Positions 8,022-17,145 are shown, numbered from the stretch's first letter. The stretch: DNA of 64,000 nt from Arthrobacter livingstonensis (GCF_003219815.1 NZ_QJVD01000012.1:62001-126000), one strand, 5' to 3'. Translations and numbers: made by a program. Notes: generated by a model not told the origin, from the sequence alone.

Positions 8022-9468
8022 TCAGCGGTCACCCGTGGCGGCCACTGTTTCCGGCTGCTTGGGCGACACGGCGGCCCGTCCCGGCAAGGCAAGCGACACC
8101 GCGACCGCGACGACGGTGAAGCCCACGGCCCACCAGAAGGCCTGGTCAAAGGCGGCCGCCAAGGCCGCGGCGCCGGTGCCGTTGGCCGTGATGAAGGCCT
8201 GCAGGATCACGGCCAGCACGGCAACTCCGAACGAGCCGCCGATTTGCTGGGCGATGCGGGTCAGGATGCTCGCATGCGGAACGTCAGTGCGTTCCAGGCC
8301 AATGAACGCCACGGTCATGAGCGGGATCGTCACGGCGCCCAGGCCGAAGCCGCGCACCAGGAGTGCGGCCATGAGCAGCCAGTCGCTGGAGCTGGGCGTG
8401 GCCAGGGCAAAGGGGATCGTGGCCAGGCCCACGGTGGCGAATCCGACGCACGTGACCACCTTGGCACCGATGCTGTCCGTCAGGCGTCCGGCCAGGGTCC
8501 GGCTAAAGAGGGTCCCGATGCCCTGCGGCACCAACATAAGGCCGGCCGTCAGGGCGTCGGCCCCGCGGACCTCCTGCCAGTACAAGGGCAGCAGGAGCAT
8601 GGCACCGTACAGGGCGGCACCCGAAAGGAACAGCAGGGCCGAAGCGGAGGCCACCGGCCGGCGGCGGAGCAGGCGCACATCGACGAGGGCGCTGCCGGAG
8701 CGCCGGGCCGAGTGGACGACAAACAAGGCGACCAGGATCGCGCCGACAAGTGCCGGAACGATCGCGTCGAAGCGGCCGAAGCCGCTGGCTCCGCTGGCGT
8801 TGGAAAGTCCGTACAGCAGGCCTGCCAGGCCGGGGCAGCAGCAACGCCCAGCCCAGGATGTCCAGCTTCGGATGCTCGTCCGGGCTGTCATGCGGCAGCA
8901 ACCGCCACGCCAGGGCAATGCCCACCACGCAGAAGGGCACGTTGACCCAAAACATCCAGCGCCAGTCGAGCCAGTTGAGGATTGCCCCGCCCAGCACGGG
9001 ACCGAGCACCGGGCCGAGGACCGCCGGCAGGCCGACCAGGCTCATCGTGCGCCCCAGCGCCTTTCCTGCGGCGGCCTGCATGACAAGCGTGGACATGAGG
9101 GGCAGCATCAGGCCCCCGCCGAGCCCCTGGACAACCCGAAAGGCGATCAGGCTGGGGGCGCTCCATGCCAGGCTTGAGGCAACCGAGCCGATCAGGAAAA
9201 CGGCCAGCGCGAACATCCACACGCGCCGGCCGCCAAAGCGGTGCTGCGCCCAGCCGGCCAGGGGGACCGTGACGCCGAGCGCCAGCAGGTAGCCGGTGCT
9301 CACCCACTGGATCTCGGCGACGGTGGCGTGCAGTGCGGCGGCGAGGGTGTGCAGGGCCACGCTCACAATCGTCGTGTCGAAGATGACCGCCATGGCGCCG
9401 ACAATGAGCACCATCGCGATTTTGCGCACCTTCGGGTCAAGGTGTTCCCTGGGTTGTTTTGTGGCCAT
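8022..9468 (-). pseudogene. MFS drug efflux transporter (DHA2/EmrB-QacA type) with a frameshift
   Basis: The reading frame from the ATG at 9468 (ribosome site GGAGG) encodes the N-terminal half of a 14-helix DHA2 transporter (DTTIVSVALHTLAAAL, WVSTGYLLALGVTVPLAGW, FRVVQGLGGGLMLPL). At the plus-strand GGGG run 8832-8835 the homologous protein moves to another frame (PGLAGLLYGL onward) and continues to a stop at 8022. Removing one base from that run restores a 481-residue protein of normal family length. This is either a real recent inactivation or a one-base sequencing error in a short homopolymer. A TetR gene lies divergently upstream. Confidence 0.85.
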
Positions 9469-9483
9469 CACGCCCTCCATATT

Positions 9484-9501
9484 AGATACATTGTTGTATC
9501 T
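9484..9501. promoter_or_regulatory. Probable TetR operator of the MFS gene
   Basis: AGATACA (9484-9490) and TGTATCT (9495-9501) form perfect 7-base arms around TTGT, placed between the MFS start and the divergent TetR gene. A further AAGATAC half-site follows near 9528-9534, just before the regulator start. Confidence 0.65.
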
Positions 9502-9538
9502 TAAAAACAAGGCTAGGCGCCTGCGATAAGATACGCAA

Positions 9539-10135
9539 GTGGATCCAAGAGAATTGCCAGAGCCCCGGCGCCGTCGCGGAAAGGTGCTGGAGGATGCCCT
9601 CCTCGGTGCGGCGTGGGACCAGCTTGTCGAGGGCGGCTACGCCTCATTCACCATCGACGCGGTGGCTGAACGTGCCGGCACGAGCCGCCCCGTCCTGTAC
9701 CGGCGCTGGCCCAGCCGTGAAGAGCTGGTTGTCGCCGCCATTCGCCACCGCGATGCGCAGGAAGTCCGTGTGGCGCCGGATACCGGGTGCCTGCGCGGGG
9801 ATGTCCTTGAACTCATGAATGCGGCCAACGAGACCCGGATGGCCTTCATGGCATTGTTCAGCGTGCAGATGGGGGGCTATTACAGCGAGACGGGAACGAC
9901 CCCGGCCGACTTGCGCCGCCAGCTGTTGGGCAGCCGGCCCTTGGCCATCGACGCCGTGTATCGCCGCGCGGTGGACCGCGGTGAGGTGGACCCCGCCCGG
10001 CTGACACCGCGCATCGCTGCCTTGCCGTTCGACCTCCTGCGGCAAGAGGTCCTGATGACCCTGCGGGCCGTCCCGGAGGAGGCCATCCTCAGCATCGTCG
10101 ACGAGGTCTTTTTGCCGCTTGTACTCATGCGCTGA
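9539..10135 (+). CDS. TetR-family regulator, likely repressor of the adjacent MFS gene
   Basis: A 198-residue TetR protein. The helix-turn-helix lies at about residues 20-65 (GGYASFTIDAVAERAGTSRP, then VLYRRWPSREELV). The C-terminal region (RQLLGSRPLAIDAVYRRAVDRGEVDP) resembles the TetR_C_16 type domain. The GTG start at 9539 has no evident ribosome site, so the mRNA may be leaderless. It is divergent from the frameshifted efflux gene with a palindrome in between, the standard drug-sensing arrangement; the ligand is unknown. Confidence 0.88.
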   Translation: MDPRELPEPRRRRGKVLEDALLGAAWDQLVEGGYASFTIDAVAERAGTSRPVLYRRWPSREELVVAAIRHRDAQEVRVAPDTGCLRGDVLELMNAANETRMAFMALFSVQMGGYYSETGTTPADLRRQLLGSRPLAIDAVYRRAVDRGEVDPARLTPRIAALPFDLLRQEVLMTLRAVPEEAILSIVDEVFLPLVLMR

Positions 10136-10282
10136 AGGTGGCCCGGCGGCGCACAGTGGTGCGGCCCGGCCGCGCGCTGGGTAAACATCCTCGGCAGCAG
10201 AGGGCGCAAACTCGGCCGCCCGGGACACAAGGCAGGCCCGGTGCGATTGCTTCGCGCCGGGCCTGCCTTCGTGTTCCGCGTC

Positions 10283-10552
10283 TTAGTGTGCGGAGGTGGA
10301 GATCTGTTCCTGCTTTTGCTTGTTCACGTTGTGCTGGACCTGCGCCAGGCTCTGGGCGACCTTGTTCAGCTGGGTCTTGTACGTGGGCCAGTCGGTGTGC
10401 TTGAAGCGGTCCGCGTCCGGGCCCTGCCACTGCACGGAGGTGGCCTTGCCGTCCAGGGTGGAGGTCAGCTGCTGGATCTGGTCCACGGCGTGGCCGATCT
10501 TGTTGGCCAAATCTGCCATGTCCTCGGGGTTGTTTCCAATCAAACCAGCCAT
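10283..10552 (-). CDS. WXG100 family protein (ESAT-6-like)
   Basis: An 89-residue helical-hairpin protein with the turn motif WQGPDADRF (residues 43-51), the hallmark WXG variant of secreted EsxA/EsxB-like proteins. It has the usual length and no signal peptide, as expected for type VII secretion substrates or toxin-associated partners. I chose the ATG at 10552 because AAGG sits nine bases upstream of it, whereas it abuts the alternative ATG at 10561. No second WXG100 gene or secretion ATPase is in the window, so it is an orphan here. Confidence 0.85.
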   Translation of the reverse strand: MAGLIGNNPEDMADLANKIGHAVDQIQQLTSTLDGKATSVQWQGPDADRFKHTDWPTYKTQLNKVAQSLAQVQHNVNKQKQEQISTSAH

Positions 10553-10655
10553 GATGCACATCCTTATGTTCTAGGTAATCTTGCGATATCCGCGGCCCCG
10601 GAGATTTCCGGTTGCTCCACTGATACGAACCTATCCCGGTACGGCAACCGGGTCG

Positions 10656-10673
10656 ATGGGGCGTCCTCCCCAT
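10656..10673. repeat. ATGGGG-N6-CCCCAT palindrome, copy 1 (WXG100 upstream region)
   Basis: ATGGGG and CCCCAT flank CGTCCT, about 105 bases upstream of the WXG100 start. Sequence to its left (CTATCC, GGCAACC, GGTCG) is shared with copy 2 at 11953-11970, so this is a repeated element of about 45 bases, perhaps a regulator site. Confidence 0.5.
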
Positions 10674-10749
10674 GCACAAGTACCCATCCCCCGGGCCGGC
10701 CAGTCCCGGCAATCCCCACCCCCAGCTGCATCCGCGGCGGCCACATCCG

Positions 10750-11757
10750 CTAGGGGATGAGCACCAGCTTGCCGCGGTTCGTGCCGGCTTCAAGCGCTGC
10801 ATGGGCGGCCGCGGCGTCACGCAGCGGCAGCCTGGTGATGTGCCGGGCTTGCAGGGCACCTGCCGAGAGGAGCACGTTGACGGCCCGTGCCGCGTCGGTG
10901 AGGTCAGAAACGGAGGCGTTGCTGATGGCAAATCCGCGGATGCTGCCGTCCCGCGTGTAAAGCCTGCCCAACGGAACCATGTTGGTGGCCGCCATCCCGG
11001 ACAGGGCGATGATGCGGCCGCGCAGCGCCAGCAGCTCGACGGCGGCCTCCAGATGGTGTCTGCCGGACGTTTCGATGTGGACATCGAGCCCGCGGCCACC
11101 GGACAGCGTGCCGACGGCATCCGCCAGTTCCCCTGCCAACCCTGCGGAGCGGTAGTCCAGGGCGACCTCGGCCCCCATGCTGCGGCAGTAGCCGGTGTCG
11201 GCCGCGCTTGAGGAGGTGATCACCCGGGCCCCGGCCCGGACAGCCTGGACCACGAGGGCGGAGCCGAGCTGGCCGGCGCCGCCGCCCACGAACACGGTTT
11301 CACCGGCCTGGACCCGGGCATGCCGGTGCAGTGCCAGCCAGGCCGTGGCACCGGAATGGAGCGCGGCCGCCGCCTCCACGGGGTCGACGCCCACCGGCAG
11401 GCTGTAGAGCCTTTCGGCCGGCACGACGGCGAATTCCGCCCCCGCCCCCGGCCTGCCGTCGAAGCCCATGGAGTTTGACCATACGAGGTCCCCCATCAGG
11501 AACCCCGCCGTTCCGCCGGGCCCGACCTGCTCGACCGTGCCCGCCAGGTCCCGGCCAATTATCTGGGGGAAGGAGAGCTCCGTGGCGAACGCGCCGCTGC
11601 GCACATGGGTGTCCACGTGGTTTACCGCCGTCGCCGCCACGCGCACCAGCACCCTGCCGGTCTCCGGCAGCCCAGGAACGGGCAGCTTGCCGAATTTGAT
11701 CGCACCGGCGCCGCCAGTGTGCCTGAAATACGCTGCGTCCATCAATCCAGGGGCCAT
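10750..11757 (-). CDS. Zinc-independent MDR oxidoreductase (quinone reductase-like)
   Basis: A medium-chain dehydrogenase/reductase of about 335 residues. The N-terminal GroES-like lobe contains VRVAATAVNHVDTHVRSG and FPQIIGRDLAGTVEQVG; the zinc-binding cysteines and GHE motif of true alcohol dehydrogenases are absent. The Rossmann lobe contains VFVGGGAGQLGSALVVQ, binding NADPH. This fits the quinone oxidoreductase/zeta-crystallin group, which reduces quinones or enones. The start is uncertain: ATG at 11757 or 11742, neither with a strong ribosome site. It stands alone, on the same strand as WXG100. Confidence 0.8.
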   Translation of the reverse strand: MAPGLMDAAYFRHTGGAGAIKFGKLPVPGLPETGRVLVRVAATAVNHVDTHVRSGAFATELSFPQIIGRDLAGTVEQVGPGGTAGFLMGDLVWSNSMGFDGRPGAGAEFAVVPAERLYSLPVGVDPVEAAAALHSGATAWLALHRHARVQAGETVFVGGGAGQLGSALVVQAVRAGARVITSSSAADTGYCRSMGAEVALDYRSAGLAGELADAVGTLSGGRGLDVHIETSGRHHLEAAVELLALRGRIIALSGMAATNMVPLGRLYTRDGSIRGFAISNASVSDLTDAARAVNVLLSAGALQARHITRLPLRDAAAAHAALEAGTNRGKLVLIP

Positions 11758-11952
11758 GGCTAGGAGTTTAGGCCTTAAACGCGGAAAGGCCCGGTGCGGG
11801 GGGGTGGGCACACCGGGCCGACAGGCCCGGTCCGCGAATCTGGGGGCGCGGACATGGTGGCCTGTTCCTGCTTATTTATGGGCGATTCTCGGGATGCCTG
11901 GCATCCGTCGAAGCCCTTGTAATGAAACTATCCGGCAACCGCGATGGGGTCG

Positions 11953-11970
11953 ATGGGGAGAACTACCCAT
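11953..11970. repeat. ATGGGG-N6-ACCCAT palindrome, copy 2, in a 490-base gap
   Basis: Second copy of the element at 10656-10673, with one arm mismatch. It sits in the gap 11758-12249 between the MDR gene and the ABC binding protein. I see no convincing gene in that gap; its right part holds the promoter at 12120-12148. Confidence 0.45.
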
Positions 11971-12119
11971 GCGGCATCGCAGCCCGGAAGATGCCCGTCT
12001 AAAGTTGCCGGTGAAATCAAATTCCGGGCCGCGGTTTATGCACTGACCGGCACGCAGTTGCCCTGGCTCCGGGGAATGTATCGCTCGGGTCTCGATTGCG
12101 CCGGGGAGCCCCAAAGCTG

Positions 12120-12148
12120 TTGACAGCCAAAGCGTGACATGTCATATT
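12120..12148 (+). promoter_or_regulatory. Promoter of the ABC importer with overlapping GntR-like site
   Basis: TTGACA (12120-12125), a 17-base spacer and CATATT (12143-12148) form a sigma-70-type promoter. The spacer end contains the perfect palindrome TGACATGTCA (12135-12144), and TGTCATATT matches the motif found before the GntR gene (27274) and other hydroxyproline genes, suggesting common control. Confidence 0.6.
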
Positions 12149-12249
12149 TTACTCACATGCGCAGTGTGATTTACCTTACAAGTGCCGTGCGTGGGTCAAT
12201 GGAACACGGACCCATCCGGCATATTGTCACGTCAAAGGAGATGCAGGCA

Positions 12250-13416
12250 ATGAAACTTCGAATTCCCAAGGCACTTGCCGTCGGCGCAGTGGCGGCAGCC
12301 ATGCTGGCCACCACCGGTTGCGGCGGAATCCTCGGAGGCGGAGGCGACAAAACCGCCGATTCCGGCCCCATCAAGATCGCAGCAGTCATTCCGATGTCCG
12401 GCTCCAGTGCACCCACTGGTGTGTACATGAAGAACGGCATGCAAATGGCCGTCGACGAGATCAATGCCAAGGGCGGGGTGTTGGGCCGCCAACTCTCCCT
12501 GGACCTGGAAGACGGAGCCTGTGATCCGACCCAGGCTGCGGCCGCGGCGAACAAGGCGGTGTCCAATGGCGCCGTTATCTCCGTCGGCGGCTATTGCTCC
12601 GGCGCCACGCTCCCCACCCTTCCCATCTTTGCCAAGGCCAACATCCCGATGATCATTCCTGCCGCCAACTCGCAGGAGCTGGTGAACCAGAAACTGCCCA
12701 ATGTGTTCATGATCAACGGCACCGGCTCGCAGCAGGCGGCCGCCGCCGTGAAGTTCATGGCCAAGGACGGCGTGAAGAGCGTGGCCCTGGTGGATGACAA
12801 CACCAGCTATTCCAAGGACATTGCCACCGAAACCAAGAAGGACCTGCAGGCCGACGGCACCGTGAAGGTCGCGCTGGCCACCTCGGTCACCGCCGGTGAG
12901 AGCGACTACTCCTCCGCCGTGCACGACATTATGGGCGCCAACCCGGACATGCTGTATTGGACAGGCTACTACCAGGAAGGCGGGCTGATCATCAACCAGC
13001 TCAAGGCCGCCGGCTACAAGGGCAAGATCATGGTGGCGGACGGCAGCGTGGACCCGTCGCTGGTGAAGATTGCCGGTGCGGCCAACGCCGAGGGCGTCTT
13101 CGCCACGATGACGCAGACCCCTGACACCATCAAGGGTGCCGAGACCTGGATTGCCAACTACACCAAGGCGTTTGGCAGTGCGCCGGGACCGTACTCCACC
13201 CAGTCCTATGATGCAGTCCGCGTGGCGGCCGAGGCCATGACGCAGGCCAAGGGCACCGGCGGAGACGCGGTCATCAAGGCGCTGGCGGGCATCGACGGAT
13301 TCCAGATCTTCTCCGGGCCGTTGAAGTTCACTCCGGAGCACACGCTGAGCAGCGGTGGCTTCCAAATCCTGGTGGTCCAGGGAGGCAAGTTCATCTTGAA
13401 GGACGCGCTGGCCTAG
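12250..13416 (+). CDS. Branched-chain-type ABC transporter substrate-binding lipoprotein
   Basis: A 388-residue periplasmic-type binding protein tethered as a lipoprotein: short basic start, hydrophobic stretch, then LATTGC with Cys24 as the lipidated residue. The mature part matches the LivK/Peripla_BP_6 fold (IKIAAVIPMSGSSAPTG, MAVDEINAKGGVLGRQL, DPTQAAAAANKAVS, VISVGGYCSGATLP). The ATG at 12250 follows AAAGGAG by nine bases; longer in-frame starts add an unlikely leader. It heads the operon with livHMGF. Given the downstream catabolic genes, hydroxyproline is the likely ligand, though this is inferred from context. Confidence 0.9.
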   Translation: MKLRIPKALAVGAVAAAMLATTGCGGILGGGGDKTADSGPIKIAAVIPMSGSSAPTGVYMKNGMQMAVDEINAKGGVLGRQLSLDLEDGACDPTQAAAAANKAVSNGAVISVGGYCSGATLPTLPIFAKANIPMIIPAANSQELVNQKLPNVFMINGTGSQQAAAAVKFMAKDGVKSVALVDDNTSYSKDIATETKKDLQADGTVKVALATSVTAGESDYSSAVHDIMGANPDMLYWTGYYQEGGLIINQLKAAGYKGKIMVADGSVDPSLVKIAGAANAEGVFATMTQTPDTIKGAETWIANYTKAFGSAPGPYSTQSYDAVRVAAEAMTQAKGTGGDAVIKALAGIDGFQIFSGPLKFTPEHTLSSGGFQILVVQGGKFILKDALA

Positions 13417-13473
13417 CCCGGTCGCGTCCCCACGCCCCGCTTCGCCCGGCGCGGGACCCTGGCGCGTCAGGCG

Positions 13474-13512
13474 GCAACCGGCGGGGCCCGCCCACGGGCG
13501 CCCGCCGGTTGC
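13474..13512 (+). terminator. Strong hairpin between binding-protein gene and permease genes
   Basis: Arms GCAACCGGCGGG (13474-13485) and its exact complement (13501-13512) enclose GCCCG-CCCA-CGGGC, giving a 17-pair stem with one bulged base. No T-run follows. In ABC operons such a structure commonly protects the binding-protein message and reduces transcription into the permeases. Confidence 0.6.
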
Positions 13513-13559
13513 ACCATCCCACCACGAAAACCACTTGCACGGCTTTAGGCAGGTCAAGC

Positions 13560-14453
13560 ATGACGCAGCTCATCTGGAACGGCCTTTTCGTAGGCTCCTT
13601 TTACGCACTCATTGCCCTGGGCTATTCCATGGTCTACGGCATCATCAAGCTTTTGAACTTCGCCCACGGCGACATTTACATGCTCGGCGCGTTCGTCGGC
13701 TTCGCCATGCTGACCTCCGTCGGAGTGATCCCGGCCTCCATGTCCATCACGGCACTGCTGATTGTGCTCCTGCTGTGCATGATCGTCACCGGCGGGATCG
13801 GCGTCGGCATTGAATACCTGGCGTACCGTCCGCTGCGCAACTCGCCGCGGCTCGCGGTGCTGATCACCGCCGTCGGCGCGTCCTTCACCCTGGAGTACGG
13901 GGTCAGCGCCGTTGCCGGCCCCAACCCCAAGGTGTTTCCGGTGCGGCTCGAGGGCGACAGCTTCACCGTGCTTGGAGCCCGCATATCGGTCCCGCAACTT
14001 GTCCTCATGGTGATCGCCGTGGTGCTCATGTGGGGACTGAACTCCTACATCCAGCGCACCTCGATGGGCCGGGCCATGCGCGCCATCGCCCTGGACACCA
14101 AGGGGGCGCTGCTGATGGGCATCAACGTCAACAAGGTCATTACGTGGACGTTCTTCATCGGTTCGGCGCTGGCTGGCGCCGCCGGGGTCATGGCCGGGGC
14201 GTACTACGGCAAGATTGACTTCCTCATGGGCTTCATCATCGGCCTGAAGGCGTTCACCGCAGCCGTCATTGGCGGCATCGGCAACATCAAGGGCGCCATG
14301 CTCGGGGGCCTGCTGCTTGGCCTGCTGGAAGCGTTCGGTTCCCAGTGGCTCGGCGGCCAGTGGCGCGACGTCTTCACCTTTGGCGTCCTCATCGCGTTCC
14401 TGACCCTGAAACCCACCGGCCTGCTGGGCGAACGCGTGACGGAGCGTGTCTAG
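13560..14453 (+). CDS. livH: Branched-chain-type ABC transporter permease LivH
   Basis: A 297-residue inner-membrane permease with about eight membrane segments. GLFVGSFYALIALGYSMVYGIIKLLNFAHGDI near the N-terminus is the LivH signature (seen in shorter pieces: ALIALGYSMVYG, LLNFAHGD). The start is taken at the ATG 13560 because the coding similarity begins there; its ribosome site is weak. The stop is immediately followed by the ATG of livM. It would pair with LivM to form the channel of the importer served by the lipoprotein at 12250. Confidence 0.9.
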   Translation: MTQLIWNGLFVGSFYALIALGYSMVYGIIKLLNFAHGDIYMLGAFVGFAMLTSVGVIPASMSITALLIVLLLCMIVTGGIGVGIEYLAYRPLRNSPRLAVLITAVGASFTLEYGVSAVAGPNPKVFPVRLEGDSFTVLGARISVPQLVLMVIAVVLMWGLNSYIQRTSMGRAMRAIALDTKGALLMGINVNKVITWTFFIGSALAGAAGVMAGAYYGKIDFLMGFIIGLKAFTAAVIGGIGNIKGAMLGGLLLGLLEAFGSQWLGGQWRDVFTFGVLIAFLTLKPTGLLGERVTERV

Positions 14454-15518
14454 ATGAGCGACAATGTAGACGCCACCCGCGCCCCCCGCCGGATCGGCAA
14501 GCCCGCCAGCCGCATCTCCCGCCTGTTTGAAAGCAGGCAGCTGGGCTGGGCGGCGTTTGTGATAGCCGTCCTGTTCCCCTTTGTCCTGGCCAGCAACTAC
14601 GCCATGAGCATCGGCACCACCGCCGTCATCTTCATCCTCCTCGCCTCCGGCCTGAACATCGTGGTGGGCTACTGCGGCCTGCTGGACCTGGGCTACATCG
14701 CGTTCATGGCGGTGGGCGCGTACACCTCCGGGATCGTGTCCAAGGCCTGGGACCTGCCCATCCTGTTCACCATCCCGGCCGTGCTCGTCATGTGCATCAT
14801 GGCCGGGTTGATCATCGGCGGCCCCACGCTGCGCCTGCGCAGCGACTACCTGGCCATTGTCACGCTCGGCTTTGGCGAGATCATCCGCCTGACAGCCAAC
14901 AACCTCGCGATCACCGGCGGTCCGTCCGGCATCTACGGCATCCCCGGCGTTTCGCTGTTTAGCCTTGACCTCTCCGGACCGGTCCCGTTCTACTACTTCT
15001 GCGTGGTGGTCGTGGCACTGATGGTGCTCGGTTCCGCACGGCTGGGCAGGTCGCGGCTGGGCCGCGCCTGGCGGTTTGTCCGCGAGGACGAGGACGCCGC
15101 CGAAGCCATGGGCATCCACACCTACAAGGTAAAGCTGGCGGCGTACATCTTCGGCGCCATCTGGGGCGGCCTCGGGGGCGTGCTGTTTGCCGCGCACCTC
15201 TCCGCGATCTCCCCGCAAAGCTTCGTGTTCCTACAGTCGGCCCTGGTCCTGATGGCCGTGGTGCTCGGCGGCATGGGCAACACCCGCGGGGTGGTGGTCG
15301 GCGCCGTCGTCATCTCCCTGCTGCCGGAATTCCTGCGCGACATGGGCAACCTGCGCTACGTGATCTTCGGCGTCGTGCTGGTGGCCGTCATGGTGCTCCG
15401 GCCCCAGGGTTTCTGGCCCTCGCGCGCCTATGAACCCGAGAAGCCCGTTGGGGACGCGGACGACGCCGGACCCGCCCCGGGTGCCCCAGTCACCACAGCG
15501 AAGGGAATGACCCCGTGA
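14454..15518 (+). CDS. livM: Branched-chain-type ABC transporter permease LivM
   Basis: A 354-residue permease with about nine or ten membrane segments. ASGLNIVVGYCGLLDLGYIAFMAVGAY is the LivM hallmark region, and the cytoplasmic EAA-like loop appears as RLGRAWRFVREDEDAAEAMGI. It begins directly after the livH stop and its end overlaps the GTG of livG by four bases, so the genes are translationally coupled. The C-terminal 30 residues are a polar, proline- and alanine-rich tail. Confidence 0.9.
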   Translation: MSDNVDATRAPRRIGKPASRISRLFESRQLGWAAFVIAVLFPFVLASNYAMSIGTTAVIFILLASGLNIVVGYCGLLDLGYIAFMAVGAYTSGIVSKAWDLPILFTIPAVLVMCIMAGLIIGGPTLRLRSDYLAIVTLGFGEIIRLTANNLAITGGPSGIYGIPGVSLFSLDLSGPVPFYYFCVVVVALMVLGSARLGRSRLGRAWRFVREDEDAAEAMGIHTYKVKLAAYIFGAIWGGLGGVLFAAHLSAISPQSFVFLQSALVLMAVVLGGMGNTRGVVVGAVVISLLPEFLRDMGNLRYVIFGVVLVAVMVLRPQGFWPSRAYEPEKPVGDADDAGPAPGAPVTTAKGMTP

Positions 15519-16402
15519 GCCCGCTGCTGGAAGTGAGCGATCTGCAGATTGCCTTTGGCGGCGTGAAGGCCGTCAACGGGCTGTCCTTCTCGGCCGACGC
15601 CGGGGAGATCGTCTCGGTGATTGGTCCCAACGGTGCCGGGAAAACCAGTGCGTTCAACTGCATCACCGGCTTCTACAAGCCGGTGAGCGGAAGGGTGACG
15701 CTGGACGGTGCGGACATCACCGGCAAGCGCCCGGCCGTCATTGCCGCCACCGGCGTCACCCGCACCTTCCAAAACCTGCGGCTCTTCCCGGACCTGACGG
15801 TGCTGGACAACGTCCGCGGAGGCATGCACCTGTACGGTGGGCAGAACTTTGTGGACGCGCTGCTCCACACGCCCCGGTACCGCAGGAGCGAACGGGAGTA
15901 CACCGCCGAGGCCCACCGCTGGCTCGACTTTGTCGGTTACAAGGGCGGGCGCGGCATCCCCGTGCGCAACCTCGCCTACGGCCAGCAGCGGCAGGTGGAA
16001 ATGGCCCGTGCCATGGCCCGCAAGGCCAAGCTCGTGCTCCTGGACGAGCCCGGCGCCGGGCTGAACCACTCGGAAAAACGGGACCTGCTGGAACTGTGCC
16101 GCAAGATCCGTGACCTGGGAGCCGCCGTCGTCCTTATTGAACACGACATGAGCGTGGTCATGGAGGTGAGCGAGCGCGTGGTGGTGATGAACTTTGGCAA
16201 GGAGATCGCGGACGGGACCCCGGATGAAGTGAAGAAGAACCCGGCCGTCATCGAGGCATATCTGGGCAAGGCCGACGACGAACCCGCGCCGCCGCCCACC
16301 GCCGCGAACGTCCGCGACGCCGAAAAGGCCGCCGACGACGCGGCGGATTCGGCCGCGGGCGACGCTGCCGCGGGCGACGGAAACGAAGGGGGCGGGTCCT
16401 GA
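15515..16402 (+). CDS. livG: ABC transporter ATP-binding protein LivG
   Basis: A 295-residue ABC ATPase. Walker A is GPNGAGKT (about residues 34-41), the signature region is LAYGQQRQVEMARAMA, an accepted LivG variant, Walker B is LVLLDEP and the H-loop follows as IEHDM. The last 45 residues form an Ala/Asp/Pro-rich tail not found in typical LivG proteins. It starts at a GTG overlapping livM and ends one base into livF. It energises uptake by the importer together with LivF. Confidence 0.9.
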   Translation: MSPLLEVSDLQIAFGGVKAVNGLSFSADAGEIVSVIGPNGAGKTSAFNCITGFYKPVSGRVTLDGADITGKRPAVIAATGVTRTFQNLRLFPDLTVLDNVRGGMHLYGGQNFVDALLHTPRYRRSEREYTAEAHRWLDFVGYKGGRGIPVRNLAYGQQRQVEMARAMARKAKLVLLDEPGAGLNHSEKRDLLELCRKIRDLGAAVVLIEHDMSVVMEVSERVVVMNFGKEIADGTPDEVKKNPAVIEAYLGKADDEPAPPPTAANVRDAEKAADDAADSAAGDAAAGDGNEGGGS

Positions 16403-17112
16403 TGTCCATGCTCGAGTTTGTTGACGTGGAAGTGTTCTACGGCAAGATCCAGGCGCTGCGCGGCATCAACGTCCGGGTCGAGGAGGGCGAGATCGTTGCG
16501 CTGCTGGGCAACAACGGCGCCGGGAAGACCACCACGCTGTCCGCGGCGTCGGCCATTGTGAAGGCGCACGCCGGGAAGATCAGCTTTGCCGGCCGGGACA
16601 TCACCCGGGCCAAGCCGTGGGAGGTGGTGGGCGCCGGGCTGATCCACGTTCCGGAAGGACGCCGGATCTTCTCCACCCTGTCCGTGCTGGAAAACCTGCA
16701 GCTGGGCGGGTACCTCGTCAAGGACCGCGCGGCCGTGCAGAAGCGGCTGGCCGACGTCTTTGAGCTGTTGCCGCTGCTGGCCGAACGGCGCTCGCAGCAG
16801 GGCGGCACGCTCTCCGGCGGCGAGCAGCAGATGCTCGCCATTGGCCGGGCGCTCATTGCCGGGCCGCGGATGCTTATGCTTGACGAGCCGTCCATGGGGC
16901 TGGCGCCGTTGATCGTGGCCCAGATCATGGAGGTCATCAAGGAAGTGAACGCCAACGGCACCACCGTGCTGCTGGTGGAACAAAATGCGCGGGCCGCGCT
17001 GAAAATCACCAGCCGCGGCTACGTTATTGAACAGGGGGCCACCACCATGACCGGAACCGGTGCGGAACTGATGGCCGATTCACGCATTGTTGAGGCCTAC
17101 CTGGGGTCGTAG
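16402..17112 (+). CDS. livF: ABC transporter ATP-binding protein LivF
   Basis: A 236-residue ABC ATPase of standard LivF length. Walker A GNNGAGKTT (about residues 35-43), Q-loop region, signature TLSGGEQQMLAIGRAL, Walker B MLMLDEPSMGLAP, and the LivF-type ending VEQNARAALKITSRGYVIEQG are all present. It is the fifth gene of the importer operon and is followed 33 bases later by a proline racemase-family gene, which supports a hydroxyproline or proline-derived substrate. Confidence 0.92.
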   Translation: MSMLEFVDVEVFYGKIQALRGINVRVEEGEIVALLGNNGAGKTTTLSAASAIVKAHAGKISFAGRDITRAKPWEVVGAGLIHVPEGRRIFSTLSVLENLQLGGYLVKDRAAVQKRLADVFELLPLLAERRSQQGGTLSGGEQQMLAIGRALIAGPRMLMLDEPSMGLAPLIVAQIMEVIKEVNANGTTVLLVEQNARAALKITSRGYVIEQGATTMTGTGAELMADSRIVEAYLGS

Positions 17113-17145
17113 TCGTTTTGCTGGGGAAGGTTGGGAGAGGGCGGC

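Noticed and set aside
11872-12114. 80-codon minus-strand frame in the gap before the ABC importer
   Set aside because: No ribosome site, unusual composition and overlap with the repeated palindromic element.
13554-15218. 554-codon minus-strand frame opposite livH and livM
   Set aside because: Low-complexity His/Asp/Gly-rich translation antisense to well-supported permeases.
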